Positions 1 through 9,762 are shown, counted from the stretch's first letter. The stretch: 64,000 nucleotides of DNA from UBA11400 sp964550435 (GCA_964550435.1 CAZJZI010000008.1:1-64000), one strand, 5' to 3'. Numbers and translations are program-made. Notes: a model not told the origin generated them from the sequence alone.

Positions 1-615
1 AGGGTATCGCGCAAAATCAAAGTGAATCGCATCTATATCATAATTTTCGACGATTTCTATAACATTTTCTACCGCCCAGGCACGCGCTTCAGGGATGCCC
101 GGATTCATCCAGATACTTCCGCCGAAGGTGTTCAACCAGTCGGGATTAGCTTTTGTAATATGTTGTGGTTCGTTAGCAACGGCATAAGCGTCGATTTCTG
201 AAGTATTACCAACGTTAAACACATTGTACCAGGCATGGACTTCGAGACCGTACTTTTTAGATTCATCGATGACAAATTGAAGTGGATCCCAACCTGGATT
301 CTGGCCCATTGTACCTGTTAATCGTATGGCCCAAGGAAGTCTTTCGCTAACATAGTGAGCATCTCCCCTTGCTGTTACCTGAAATACAATAGCGTTCATG
401 CGCATATCAGCGTGACGCTGAACGATTGCACGTAGGGTGGCTTGCTGTTCTGCAACATTAGTGGTTTTGGGCCAGTCTAGGCCTAGTGCAGTTGCAACCC
501 ATATCGATCTGAACTCTTCTTTTGGTGGTTCTGATGAAGGTTGTTGGAGAGCTTGGGAGAACATGGTAGTCGCCAAAAGCATCCATCCGGTGATCAGTAG
601 TAACGTTTTTTTCAT
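1..615 (-). CDS. GHL10/DUF187-type glycosyl hydrolase, N-terminal part (runs off left edge)
   Basis: Only the first 205 codons are in the window; the gene continues past position 1. The ATG at 615 is followed by a signal peptide (residues 1-21, ending MFSQ), so the protein is exported. The fold start is recognisable from RSIWVATALGLDWP (36-49), a typical opening of glycosyl hydrolase-like 10 (PF02638) proteins, and from GLEVHAWYN (123-131), WMNPGIPEAR (169-178) and IDAIHFDFARYP (194-205), which match the TIM-barrel strands of this family. Such proteins are predicted glycan hydrolases, some acting on peptidoglycan-like or alginate-like glycans; the substrate cannot be told here. It lies downstream of the five-gene surface operon but behind a strong terminator, so it is probably transcribed separately. 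The catalytic half is outside the window. Confidence 0.8.
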   Translation of the reverse strand, partial: MKKTLLLITGWMLLATTMFSQALQQPSSEPPKEEFRSIWVATALGLDWPKTTNVAEQQATLRAIVQRHADMRMNAIVFQVTARGDAHYVSERLPWAIRLTGTMGQNPGWDPLQFVIDESKKYGLEVHAWYNVFNVGNTSEIDAYAVANEPQHITKANPDWLNTFGGSIWMNPGIPEARAWAVENVIEIVENYDIDAIHFDFARYP

Positions 616-640
616 AAACGATTGTATTGTAGATGATTGA

Positions 641-680
641 AAACAAAAAGAGGCACTTACTCCAGACGAGCAAGTGCCTC
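641..680 (-). terminator. Rho-independent terminator of the receptor/T9SS operon
   Basis: On the minus strand a perfect 9-bp stem (GAGGCACTT with AAGTGCCTC, positions 650-658 and 672-680, 13-nt loop) is followed directly by a T-rich run (TTTTTGTTT). It lies about 35 nt after the stop of the last operon gene at 714 and before the next minus-strand start at 615, so it ends the operon. Confidence 0.88.
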
Positions 681-713
681 AAACTCGATTAGATCGAATA
701 GTTCATCGTTAAT

Positions 714-2084
714 TTATTTAACGAGTGTCATTTTGTTGGTCAGACGAACGTTACCGCTGTTCAATTCATACAGGTAAACACCTGATCCGAGTTGATCAGC
801 ATTGAAGGTTACGTTGTGTGTACCAGCAGGCATATCCTGATTAACAAGAGTTGCCACCACGCGACCCAGCATGTCATACACACGAAGTGTGGTCATGCCT
901 GCCTCACCGATGCTATATCGGATTGCGGTAGTTGGGTTAAATGGGTTTGGATAGTTCTGCTCGAGTGTGAATCCTTCTGGGATTTCAGCACCACGATCGA
1001 TACTAACGGCCTCAGCACGGGTGAACTTCTGGAGACTTCCAGGTCCGTTATTGAATGATCCAACATATGCAGTTAGTCCATCAGGACTGAATGCCATAGA
1101 ACGTGGAACCTGATACACAGTTGCTTCACCATAGTTCCAGGTAAATTCATCAACTACTGAAGCAGATGTCAATGAAAACCCATAGTATGTGTTTGAAATC
1201 CATGGTTCGACGGCATCTGGGTTGTTACCAACACCGGCACCTGAGAAATACAGGATTTCTGAGTCAGGATATCTGGCAATTGAACCTGGATTTGCACCAA
1301 TTGCAATTGGAAGACCAACTGTGTACTCTTCGAATACTCCACCTTCCCATACTCGAATGTGTCCAGCTGGACCACCTTCTTCGTAAGCATCGGTCTGTGG
1401 GTTGAAGATTTTCGAACCGTCATTTGAGATCTCAAGAGTCCTTGAAAATCCTAATTTCTCGGTAGTAACTGTATTCAAGACTGCCCAGCTATCACTTGGA
1501 TCGTAAATCACGATTGGTGATCCAGGAAATACGAAAGACACAGCAACAAAGCCATCCACTGTGATCGCAGGACGGTTTGGTGCGTGAGAAGCAGTTTCGG
1601 TACGCATGAAAGTAACTTCAGCTACTTCAAGTGGTTCACCAGTTTCTGCATCGAATACATGTATAAATGAACGAGACTGATTCCAGACTCCACCAATCAC
1701 CGGATTAGGTGCTGCATCTGTAGCAGCGGCAGTCATCCGAAAACCGTGTGATGACACATAGATTTTCCCATCGTAGAAATTTGCACCAGTTAATGGGCCA
1801 AATCTCAGGAGGGAATCGCCAACTGTTGAACCAATGATTGGTGAAAACTCAGCTTGGGTTCCGTCTTCGTTATAAATATAAATTGGATTGAAGCGTCTAT
1901 TATTTTCGCTATCCAACGTACTGTAATATGGGGTAAGCCATACTTTTCCATCTGTATCAACAGCCAATCCATGCGCATTGGTGTTTGCAACAGAATCCGG
2001 GAATACACTGTCGAATTCCCACTGTGCTGAAGCCACCATTGGCACCAACAGCATCATCATAGTGATTCGTATCACATGTTTCAT
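714..2084 (-). CDS. Exported beta-propeller protein with T9SS type A sorting domain
   Basis: 456 residues. A signal peptide (1-20, MKHVIRITMMM...VASA) is followed by a body with repeated short motifs of the propeller/NHL type (AVDTDGKVWLTP, DGKIYVSSHGF, MAFSPDGLTAYVGSF). Residues 372-456 are a textbook type A sorting domain: EQNYPNPFNPTT, then LRVYDMLGRVV, GSGVYLYEL and a terminal LTNKMTLVK. The protein should therefore cross the outer membrane through the type IX system and be anchored or released at the surface. The start is supported by a strong Shine-Dalgarno AAGGAG 8 nt upstream of the ATG, unusual in this group. It is the last gene of the operon before the terminator. The molecular function is unknown; the propeller could bind a ligand, polymer or protein partner. 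Confidence 0.82.
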   Translation of the reverse strand: MKHVIRITMMMLLVPMVASAQWEFDSVFPDSVANTNAHGLAVDTDGKVWLTPYYSTLDSENNRRFNPIYIYNEDGTQAEFSPIIGSTVGDSLLRFGPLTGANFYDGKIYVSSHGFRMTAAATDAAPNPVIGGVWNQSRSFIHVFDAETGEPLEVAEVTFMRTETASHAPNRPAITVDGFVAVSFVFPGSPIVIYDPSDSWAVLNTVTTEKLGFSRTLEISNDGSKIFNPQTDAYEEGGPAGHIRVWEGGVFEEYTVGLPIAIGANPGSIARYPDSEILYFSGAGVGNNPDAVEPWISNTYYGFSLTSASVVDEFTWNYGEATVYQVPRSMAFSPDGLTAYVGSFNNGPGSLQKFTRAEAVSIDRGAEIPEGFTLEQNYPNPFNPTTAIRYSIGEAGMTTLRVYDMLGRVVATLVNQDMPAGTHNVTFNADQLGSGVYLYELNSGNVRLTNKMTLVK

Positions 2085-2115
2085 CTTTATTTCTCCTTTT
2101 TGTATTTAACTAAAT

Positions 2116-2140
2116 GTGGACCGGACTCAAACCGGTCCAC
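2116..2140 (-). terminator. Intra-operon hairpin, possible attenuator
   Basis: A perfect 9-bp stem (GTGGACCGG with CCGGTCCAC, 7-nt loop) fills the only sizeable gap (90 nt) inside the five-gene operon. On the transcribed minus strand it is followed by ATTTAG rather than a T-run, so it is a weak terminator at best. It could lower expression of the last gene or protect the upstream mRNA 3' end. Inference. Confidence 0.5.
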
Positions 2141-2174
2141 TTTTCAAACATTTCGTCTGAAATTCGTCCGTAGA

Positions 2175-3386
2175 TCAGGGAGCGTCTTTCTGAACATTCA
2201 GAGAGATGACCCTGTTATTGCCAGTAGTTGGCAATAATGTCATTAATAAGTTCTGAGTACCGTCAAGATACTCCATTTTTAAGATGGTACCAGGAATAAT
2301 GCCCGGGTACATTTGGGACACTTGTCCACTTGGTGTGACCTGATACAGAGGTTTCGTTTCGTTCATACCAACAAACACCGTACCATCGGCGGCAACGGCA
2401 ATGGCGGTCGGACGACCTTCACCACCAGCTTCCGTAAGGTTTGCAACTACTTGTTCAGGTCCCGGAACTAGGTCTGCAAGTAGTTCTACCTTCCATACAT
2501 AAGAAACGTTTTCTTTTGTGCCTGCTACATAAATGTGGCCGTCAAAATAATCCAACGCGTAGATAGTAGCATCAAACGGGAATCGCACTACAGCGCCAGC
2601 GGGACTTATTCGGTTTAAACGAGCATTAGAAGCATTTCCTTCGTTTGTACCACCTGACCATACGTTTCCGGCTTCATCTATAGTGATGTCTTCTGTTCTG
2701 CCTATCCCTCTACCCCATGTAGATGGGGTTCCACCTGATGGATCGATACGGTAAACAAACGGTACCGCTCCACCACGCACCATATAAACGGATCCATCCG
2801 GACCAACCTTAACGGATCTAAAGAACCAGGATTGAGCGGTTCCAAAAGCAGGATTGATAACCGTTTCACCATCTGAAGCAACTTTTTTAACGCCTGCAGG
2901 TGCACCACTTGCATCGTAAGAGACATAATAGTTGTTATCAGAGTCGTAGCCGGCCGCCCATGGATTTTCGTTATCAGGGAATGATACAGCCGTTCTAAAC
3001 AAGGCCTGGAGTCTGTATTTCACCGAATTACTGAACGCTTCTACACCTAAAACTCCTACCTTGATCCCGATTGAGTCGGCAACAAGATTTGGTGTTTTTA
3101 CTACTATTTGCGATGGTGACGCACTGACTATTTCTGCTCTTACATTATTGAAATAGACAAATAGTTCTGTTGTATTTGCTGTGAAATTACTACCAGAAAT
3201 CGTTACTTCCTCGAAACCGGCGAAGTATCCCCCTTCAGGTGATACAGCACTAATAACAGGTGTTGTGCCTTTATTGTAGTCCTCGTCGAACAGGCTGGCC
3301 GATTCCGGGGTTTCACACGCTACCACAGCCATTCCGATGGCTAGTATCGGCAGAATTCGTTTGAAAAATGAGTACCCGTATTTCAT
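2175..3386 (-). CDS. IPT/TIG-domain lipoprotein with beta-propeller
   Basis: 403 residues. The N-terminus is a lipoprotein signal with lipobox VVAC (Cys24), so the mature protein is lipid-anchored, probably in the outer membrane. Residues about 42-125 form an IPT/TIG immunoglobulin-like domain (PVISAVSPEGGYFAGFEEVTISGSNF), followed by a propeller of NHL/Vgb type with repeats such as DSDNNYYVSYD, VGPDGSVYMV, IDEAGNVWSGG and VAADGTVFVGM. This order, TIG then NHL, is common in Bacteroidota surface lipoproteins encoded next to SusC-like receptors, where TIG lipoproteins often act as glycan-binding accessories. Here it stands in the position where a SusD would be expected. It is 24 nt downstream of the PorV/PorQ-like gene. 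Ligand unknown. Confidence 0.8.
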   Translation of the reverse strand: MKYGYSFFKRILPILAIGMAVVACETPESASLFDEDYNKGTTPVISAVSPEGGYFAGFEEVTISGSNFTANTTELFVYFNNVRAEIVSASPSQIVVKTPNLVADSIGIKVGVLGVEAFSNSVKYRLQALFRTAVSFPDNENPWAAGYDSDNNYYVSYDASGAPAGVKKVASDGETVINPAFGTAQSWFFRSVKVGPDGSVYMVRGGAVPFVYRIDPSGGTPSTWGRGIGRTEDITIDEAGNVWSGGTNEGNASNARLNRISPAGAVVRFPFDATIYALDYFDGHIYVAGTKENVSYVWKVELLADLVPGPEQVVANLTEAGGEGRPTAIAVAADGTVFVGMNETKPLYQVTPSGQVSQMYPGIIPGTILKMEYLDGTQNLLMTLLPTTGNNRVISLNVQKDAP

Positions 3387-3410
3387 GTTGTTCTCAGGTA
3401 TTAATTAATA

Positions 3411-4424
3411 TTAAAAACTTAGTTGTACCGAGAGTCGGTTCACACTGTTAAAGACACCGAAAGCGGTGTGGCTGTAGTCAGCCCGGATTCCATATCGACG
3501 TGCGAACGGGAGGTTAACACCCACACCCATCGAAATACCTTGTTCATCGGTTGGGAATACATATCCACCACGGAGGAATAGTCGGTCCATGAATCCGTAC
3601 TCTGCACCGATCATCAACTGTTCGAAGTAATCACGTGGTCTGTTTGCATCGATACTCACCAGGAGTTTATGCATTTCAGGATTAATTGACGTCAAATCCA
3701 ATACATTCATCGCCAATCCGATTCTGAATGTAAGTGGCAGTTCTTGTGTATCCTGAATGTAGGTCACTTCATTGGAGTAGTTTCTGACCGACATCGCAAA
3801 GTTCAGACTTTCGAAACCGGTTTTGTAGAGAACCCCGAAGTCAACTGCATAGGTTTGTAGATCGAACTGTTGTCGTACAAGGCTTCCTTCGTTCAGACCA
3901 ATAGGTGCATTAGAAAGGTTTATATCAACATATCTGACATTTGCACCTACCGAAAACTGACTCGATATCGCCCTTGAGTAGCTTATCCCAAACGCAATTG
4001 CATTCGGATTGTAAGTCCCAAGAACCTCATACCCAAGATCACTGTTATCACGAATGGTTTCAGTCAGGTCGCCGTAATCGACGCCCATGAATGAGAGACC
4101 AATAACTCCGTATAATCCATTTTTCGGAGCAAATGTAAGTGCAGCATACTGATAATCGATATCAGCGATCCAACTCACATTACCAATACTCACATCAAAT
4201 AAAGAAGTTTGAAACGCCGAGTTTGCAGGATTGTAGAAAATTGACAATGAACGATCTTCTACAGCTGTCATTGCATCTCCCATTCCAGTAGCGCGTGCAC
4301 CCAGAGGAGCTGAGAGAAACTTCATAGTTGTTTGTCCACGCTTGCGTTGAGCTTCTGCCACATCATGTAACACGAAGCCGAAGACAAGAGTACTTATAAA
4401 TAGGGTATAAATTACTTTTTTCAC
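3411..4424 (-). CDS. PorV/PorQ-family outer membrane beta-barrel protein
   Basis: 337 residues with a signal peptide (1-25, ending VAEA). After it comes the family hallmark LGARATGMGDA (41-51) and YNPANSA (64-70), then amphipathic strands alternating through to the terminal LSVQLSF, as expected for a FadL-like 14-strand barrel. PorV and PorQ are T9SS components that shuttle or hold cargo at the outer membrane; many paralogues of unknown role exist in Bacteroidota, Ignavibacteria and relatives. Position between two T9SS-exported proteins suggests a dedicated shuttle or surface anchor for them (inference). The start is a GTG at 4424; no in-frame ATG gives a complete signal peptide. It lies 13 nt after the upstream gene, so the two are co-transcribed. 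Confidence 0.82.
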   Translation of the reverse strand: MKKVIYTLFISTLVFGFVLHDVAEAQRKRGQTTMKFLSAPLGARATGMGDAMTAVEDRSLSIFYNPANSAFQTSLFDVSIGNVSWIADIDYQYAALTFAPKNGLYGVIGLSFMGVDYGDLTETIRDNSDLGYEVLGTYNPNAIAFGISYSRAISSQFSVGANVRYVDINLSNAPIGLNEGSLVRQQFDLQTYAVDFGVLYKTGFESLNFAMSVRNYSNEVTYIQDTQELPLTFRIGLAMNVLDLTSINPEMHKLLVSIDANRPRDYFEQLMIGAEYGFMDRLFLRGGYVFPTDEQGISMGVGVNLPFARRYGIRADYSHTAFGVFNSVNRLSVQLSF

Positions 4425-4437
4425 GGGATAGCCTTTA

Positions 4438-6558
4438 TTACATGATTACGACAAATTTCCGGGTTGTTTTTTCACCGGTATCCAGATTTTCAATAACTGC
4501 GATGTAGACACCACTCACTACACGCTGACGCCATTTGGTATTCAGGTTCCATGAGGCATCACCGCTACCGTTTGTATGGTTAATGGTTTGAACCAATTCT
4601 CCAAGTTCGGTGTAGATATCAATTCTGGCACGTCCCGGGACTTCGAAGAACTGAATTTCGAATCCTGCGTAGGATACATCGGTACTTGCTGAACGGACAA
4701 ATGGGTTAGGAACGATCGTAATCTGATCCATGCTGGTTCCAGGAGGTCTCAAAAGACGTGCTGGATCGTAAGTCTGGGTCAGATATCTGTTGCTTTTCAA
4801 CGGTCCTGAAGGAGTTAAACCTGTTCCATTGTTATCAGAAGCATTTCCAATAGCTTGTATATAGTAATAATGATCCAGACCTCGGATTGGACCACCGACA
4901 GGATTCTGATCAGTATCGGCGAATTCTCTTGCCGATGCAGGTAGTTCAGCTACTTTTGTATAGACACTATCACGTCTGAATTGAGCGCGGTAGATTTCAA
5001 ATCCTGTGATGTTTCCAACTTCTTCATCAGGATATTCCCATTCGAGATAGACACCATCACCACCCGAATTCACGCGAAACGTGCTTGGAGGTGTTGGAGC
5101 TTTCGGGATGTTGAAACCTGAGTCAAAATTGGCTTTAGCACGGGCAAAGGTCTGCATAAGTGAATCACGACTTGTAAATACCCACTGGTTTTTTGTCATG
5201 GTTGCATTTACACTGTGCCCATCGTTGTAGGAGATTTGTAGGTTATTATTACCACCTGATCTCTTGTAAGCAGTTCCAATTTGTGTTGCAGCTTCACGGC
5301 TAAGACCTGCTGAAGCCTCAACTATTACTATACGCACACTCTCACCTGGTGCCAGGGTATATGGGCCAATACCTTTTGCCGCTGAGAATCCACCTGAAGT
5401 ACCACGAGATGGATCACCAGTAGGATTCAAAAAGCCCGGTTCGCCGGAAGGCTCTACCAGGTATGCGTGACGATTGGTTCTTCCACGCATCATGAATTCG
5501 AGGTATTCTCGTTCCATTCTGGCGTTATTAAACGGGTCATTTGATGAATTCAACCCATCATCAGATCCGGTTTCGGTCATCGTATATGGTTGATTTGGGT
5601 CATCTGCTGAGTTGCCAGGAGCAGTATCTGCATGAAGAACCGCGTTTCCAACAAATTGATGTGCACCCAGTCGTCCGGTAGTATCTTGGGGTTGAACGAG
5701 TCCGGAAGAGGTTGATGCTGTCCAGATTGGAGCTCCGATGTTGTCATATTGGGTAAATGCAGGAAGCTTTCCATGCCAAACGAAGTGACCTCTAAGCCCT
5801 TCAGGAGCACCATAATCGGGTCCTAAGTCATCTCCAAATCTATCAACCATTGCGTTTATTCCCCAACCAGTAGCATTACCAATCACATAACGTGTTTGAT
5901 GCAGAACTGAATAGCGTTCCTGCCAGAAGAACATTACGTCGGTAAGGGTTTTATTCGGGTAGATGACCGCATCGGTGTTATCCGCTTTACCGGTATTGGT
6001 AAATATGTACTCACGAACGTGGTAATTGTCATGATATTCGTTACTAAATGCCATAACACGACGTTCCATAGTTATACCAATGGAAGTATTGATTCGAGAA
6101 TAGATCATTCGATCAGCCGGAATCGTTGGATCTACTTCATCCACTTCATCAGCAACGTTAAATGTTTCTTCATCATTAACCAGTACTTCAACTTTCGGAA
6201 ATCTTCCGATGAGTTTATGTTCCATCGGAAAAAATGATCCCAATCCGGAGACACGTGGTCCCACATGGACTACTTTATATGGGAAACTAGTGTTACTTGC
6301 ATCTGTAAAGGCAGTAGTTCCAATCCAAAATGCTTTAGCTGCCTGTGAGTCCTGGTGATCGTACAATGCTGGCCAGCGCAATCCATACTGCTGTTGTGCG
6401 ACAAGAGCATGTTCGCGCTCGGTACCGTTTGGCATGTAGAAGTTTTGAAGGGAACCAATTCCCAACCATCGGGCCTGTTGCGCAGTACCTTCGTGAGCAC
6501 TCATCCCGAGGATGAACGCCGCAAACAGGACAATGTGTATGATTCTATTTTTAGACAT
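4438..6558 (-). CDS. Large exported protein with FN3 domain and T9SS-type C-terminal domain
   Basis: 706 residues. A signal peptide (1-27, ending EGTAQ) precedes about 470 residues I cannot assign to a named enzyme family. This part is aromatic-rich with several Asp/Asn-rich stretches and could be a ligand-binding surface module. A fibronectin type III domain follows (about 490-590; LEWEYPDEEVGNITGFEIYRA). The last 90 residues, from ITIVPNPFV, resemble the FlgD/T9SS type A fold (ARIDIYTELGELVQTI, NGSGDASWNL, VVSGVYIAVIENL, RKFVVIM). The family occurs beside TonB receptors in Rhodothermota/Ignavibacteria-like genomes to my knowledge. It follows the receptor gene by 21 nt. It likely works with the receptor at the cell surface, for instance in capture of a substrate; this is inference. 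Confidence 0.75.
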   Translation of the reverse strand: MSKNRIIHIVLFAAFILGMSAHEGTAQQARWLGIGSLQNFYMPNGTEREHALVAQQQYGLRWPALYDHQDSQAAKAFWIGTTAFTDASNTSFPYKVVHVGPRVSGLGSFFPMEHKLIGRFPKVEVLVNDEETFNVADEVDEVDPTIPADRMIYSRINTSIGITMERRVMAFSNEYHDNYHVREYIFTNTGKADNTDAVIYPNKTLTDVMFFWQERYSVLHQTRYVIGNATGWGINAMVDRFGDDLGPDYGAPEGLRGHFVWHGKLPAFTQYDNIGAPIWTASTSSGLVQPQDTTGRLGAHQFVGNAVLHADTAPGNSADDPNQPYTMTETGSDDGLNSSNDPFNNARMEREYLEFMMRGRTNRHAYLVEPSGEPGFLNPTGDPSRGTSGGFSAAKGIGPYTLAPGESVRIVIVEASAGLSREAATQIGTAYKRSGGNNNLQISYNDGHSVNATMTKNQWVFTSRDSLMQTFARAKANFDSGFNIPKAPTPPSTFRVNSGGDGVYLEWEYPDEEVGNITGFEIYRAQFRRDSVYTKVAELPASAREFADTDQNPVGGPIRGLDHYYYIQAIGNASDNNGTGLTPSGPLKSNRYLTQTYDPARLLRPPGTSMDQITIVPNPFVRSASTDVSYAGFEIQFFEVPGRARIDIYTELGELVQTINHTNGSGDASWNLNTKWRQRVVSGVYIAVIENLDTGEKTTRKFVVIM

Positions 6559-6579
6559 CAGATTCTTGTTTTATATGTA

Positions 6580-9500
6580 TTAGAAGGTAATTCGCACACC
6601 AAAAATGACGTTACGCGGATTAAAGAAAGCGAACGATGACAAGTTTGGCATATCGATGTACGCCTTATCATCGAGTACTTGCTGAACGAAGTCCTGATTA
6701 GCCGCTACCCAGCTTCCGTTGCGGAACTGGTAGTACGTTTGATCAGCTTCGTTAAAGTAAAGCGGGCGCTCGTGCGGGTTTTGTACATTCTGGATGTTAA
6801 TGACTGCAACAATCGGTTGGAACGCGATGTTTTCTTTTCGGTAGGTTCCTGGCTTGTCGTCACCAGGTACAGATAAATAGGATCCACGAAGTGGCTGAAG
6901 TTTATCTGCAGGTAAATGCAGAGATCTCATGTAGTCGTTGTAATCATCCCCATCAACAAATCCATTTTGGGTGAGATAACGTGTGTTAAACACGTTGCTC
7001 ACGTCAATAAAGAAGTTTAGATCGGTTTCAAGTGCACGGAGTGTACGTGTGAATCTTAAGTCCACATTATAATCATCAACCCACCGAAGGTTGTTACTGA
7101 TACCCGGGATGGATCCACCGCCTGTCCAGGTAACCGCATAACCACGTACCCAGGAAGCAAGGATTGTAGCTCTCCAGTTCGCCAATGGACGGAATCCAAG
7201 GATTGCTGGACCGAAGTCATCGGGACTGAAGAAATCCAGGTTCAAACGGGAATAAGGCTGAGCAACTGGTTTTGACTGTGGGTTAGCAGAGTTTACTCTT
7301 TCGAACTCACGTTGGTCTTTAGAGTTTTGGTAGTAGGTAGCATAGCCAAATCGACCGGTTGAACGCACCATGTAGGTAAAGTTCACGAATCCTGTCCAGA
7401 AAGACCCTTGTGCCTTACGTAAGGTCAACTCAAATCCCTTGGTGTCACGGTATGAGTCGGCCGTTGGTACTGAATACAATCTACCACCACCTGACGCAAT
7501 CAAGTTTCTGCTAGACCCTGGAATATTTGTTTCATCTTTGTAGTACCCGGCTACACGAATCAGGTACCGTTCGGTGAAAGCTTGTTCGTAACCCAACTCA
7601 TAGGATACTGTTTTAGGTAGGTCAAGACTTGGATCAGCGATTCGCGATATCGATTGGTCTTCAAGAAACTTTTCAACCAAATAAAGAGAAGTTGGAGTCG
7701 GCATGGAGCGGAAATGCCCATAGTTGAAATACAACTTACTCATAATCGTGATCGGGAATGAAACCGCAAGTCGAGGACTTAAATCAAAGTTTGGTTTCGT
7801 GCGCTCGGTTTCGAATACTTCATCAAGATTTTCTACGGGTTGACTGAATCGAGGATCAAATTCATCATATACAATCCAATCCGTATTAGCATCAGAGTAG
7901 TCTAAACGGAGTCCTACTTCAGCAACGATACCCTCGTACTCGAATTTGTTTTGAGCATACAAGGCACCACGACGTGGAGAGTTGTTCCATATTACCTGTG
8001 AACGTCCGCTAGGAAGATAAATATCTACTGAGGCATAATTTACGTCACTGAAGGTCTGCACAAACTGTACACCAGTTTTTAGCTGGTTGTAGCGATTATA
8101 CTGGTTTGTGTAGTCAAAGCGTGCGTTGATATATTCTACTTTCGAGCTATCACGCGAGTTTGACATCCCGACTCCCATACGCAGACCGGATCCGATTCCG
8201 GAGGAAGGAAGTTCATAGAATCCGAATGGCCCCTCATCCACTGCATATCCGTTCCCAAAAGTGCGGACTGGAGTCAGGTCCCGTGCTCTACCCGGGTTAG
8301 TATCGTATTCAGAACTGAAATAGTTAGCAAGTACCTCGAAATACGATTTATTATTGATGGTCTTAGTAAACTTACCTCCAAGCAAACGGTATTCAACTCG
8401 TGTTGGAGCCCAATAGTCTGAGGCAAAAATTCGGGAGTTTCCGAATGAATTTCTGTTTCTGACGTTATTGGCGATACCCGCAGCACTTACAAAGATTCCA
8501 GGTGCGCCAACGTTATTGCTATTGGTACCGTTTTCGGCTCCGATCATCGCATCGATCGAGAGTTTCATACCACGACCAACGTCACTGGTTAGTTTAAGGT
8601 TGGAAGTATATGTTTCGTAACGATCTCGTGATAGTGGAATTACGTACATGGTTTGTGAGCGTCTGTGAGATGCCCAGAAACGCATGTTACCCAATTTATC
8701 ACTAACTACAGGAATTGGACCACCAAAACCAAAGTCCAATGTATAATCAGGCTCTGTAATTGCCATATCTTTACGGTGTTGCCATAAAAATACTTGCTGA
8801 GCAGCGGCCGGGGTTAAATGTCGTGTTGGATCCGGATCATCTAAGGTTCCTTCGGCAACAGATATCCATCCCTCAAACTGTGGATACTGACGGCGAGTCC
8901 ATGGATCCCATGCATTAGTACCTGTCCAGGCTACTTCTGGATCCAGAAATGGTCTGATCCAATACGAATTAGGATCATTCACCAATGGTCCGAAGTGTTT
9001 CTTTCTTGGAGGCTCATGCTGATAATAGATATCGAAATTATATCGGTCACGGCTTCCTTCTTTAGTCACCACGTTGACAATACCAGACTGGACATCGCCA
9101 TACTCGGCGCTGAATCCACCTGATTGTACCTGGATTTCAGAAATGGAAGTAATTGATACAGCGGTAAATGGTGAGTTGTTACGCTCATCCTTTAATGAAA
9201 TACCGTTCAGGTTGAATGATACCTCACTTGATGCACCCCCACGAACGCTAAGTCCCTGAAATCCTGCTTGAAGACCAACTATACCGGCAACTGAGGTAAC
9301 AGGAAGGTTTTTGACTTCTTCAGCGTCGATGTTTACCCGGCTGGCGCCTACATCTCGTTGTACAATCGGACGATCAGCCACAACAACGACTTCTTCGCCT
9401 GAGAATACTTCTTCAGACATTCGAAAATTCAATGTTGTTGTTTGGTTGATGTTGATTCGAACATCCTCAACAACGACTGTAGAGAATCCGATCATAGATG

Positions 9501-9762
9501 CCTTGATGGTGTAGGTACCTGGGCGAACGTTGATCACTGAAAAATAACCATCGGCATTCGTTGCTGCACCGATAATCAATTCTTCAATAATGACGTTTAC
9601 TCCGATAAGTGGCTCACCGGTTTCGGCGTCGGTTACTGTACCCTCCAAACGACCTGACTGTGCCAGTACACTCGCTGAAGAAACCAGCAGGAATACGGCC
9701 ATTAGTGCAAATCGTTTGAGCACCGATGCAATCGTTTCAGATTGTATATGTACTTGATGCAT
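6580..9762 (-). CDS. TonB-dependent receptor, SusC/CarboxypepD_reg type
   Basis: 1060 residues, first gene of the operon. A long N-terminus leads to a signal peptide cleaved near ASVLAQ (residue 35). Residues 38-115 are a carboxypeptidase-regulatory-like domain (GTVTDAETGEPLIGVNV, TNADGYFSVINVRPGTY), then the plug (about 125-235; LSVRGGASSEVSFNLNGI and GDVQSGIVNVVTKEG). The 22-strand barrel follows and ends in a C-terminal phenylalanine (FGVRITF) as needed for BAM insertion. Such receptors import large ligands across the outer membrane using TonB energy. There is no susD-like gene; the downstream partners are T9SS cargo, a PorV/PorQ-like barrel and a TIG lipoprotein. A 365-nt leader region with several inverted repeats lies upstream. 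The ligand cannot be read from sequence. Confidence 0.9.
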   Translation of the reverse strand: MHQVHIQSETIASVLKRFALMAVFLLVSSASVLAQSGRLEGTVTDAETGEPLIGVNVIIEELIIGAATNADGYFSVINVRPGTYTIKASMIGFSTVVVEDVRININQTTTLNFRMSEEVFSGEEVVVVADRPIVQRDVGASRVNIDAEEVKNLPVTSVAGIVGLQAGFQGLSVRGGASSEVSFNLNGISLKDERNNSPFTAVSITSISEIQVQSGGFSAEYGDVQSGIVNVVTKEGSRDRYNFDIYYQHEPPRKKHFGPLVNDPNSYWIRPFLDPEVAWTGTNAWDPWTRRQYPQFEGWISVAEGTLDDPDPTRHLTPAAAQQVFLWQHRKDMAITEPDYTLDFGFGGPIPVVSDKLGNMRFWASHRRSQTMYVIPLSRDRYETYTSNLKLTSDVGRGMKLSIDAMIGAENGTNSNNVGAPGIFVSAAGIANNVRNRNSFGNSRIFASDYWAPTRVEYRLLGGKFTKTINNKSYFEVLANYFSSEYDTNPGRARDLTPVRTFGNGYAVDEGPFGFYELPSSGIGSGLRMGVGMSNSRDSSKVEYINARFDYTNQYNRYNQLKTGVQFVQTFSDVNYASVDIYLPSGRSQVIWNNSPRRGALYAQNKFEYEGIVAEVGLRLDYSDANTDWIVYDEFDPRFSQPVENLDEVFETERTKPNFDLSPRLAVSFPITIMSKLYFNYGHFRSMPTPTSLYLVEKFLEDQSISRIADPSLDLPKTVSYELGYEQAFTERYLIRVAGYYKDETNIPGSSRNLIASGGGRLYSVPTADSYRDTKGFELTLRKAQGSFWTGFVNFTYMVRSTGRFGYATYYQNSKDQREFERVNSANPQSKPVAQPYSRLNLDFFSPDDFGPAILGFRPLANWRATILASWVRGYAVTWTGGGSIPGISNNLRWVDDYNVDLRFTRTLRALETDLNFFIDVSNVFNTRYLTQNGFVDGDDYNDYMRSLHLPADKLQPLRGSYLSVPGDDKPGTYRKENIAFQPIVAVINIQNVQNPHERPLYFNEADQTYYQFRNGSWVAANQDFVQQVLDDKAYIDMPNLSSFAFFNPRNVIFGVRITF

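Noticed and set aside
792..1405. Open frames on the plus strand opposite the T9SS propeller gene
   Set aside because: They overlap a gene with signal peptide and sorting domain, have no recognisable motifs and no promoter.
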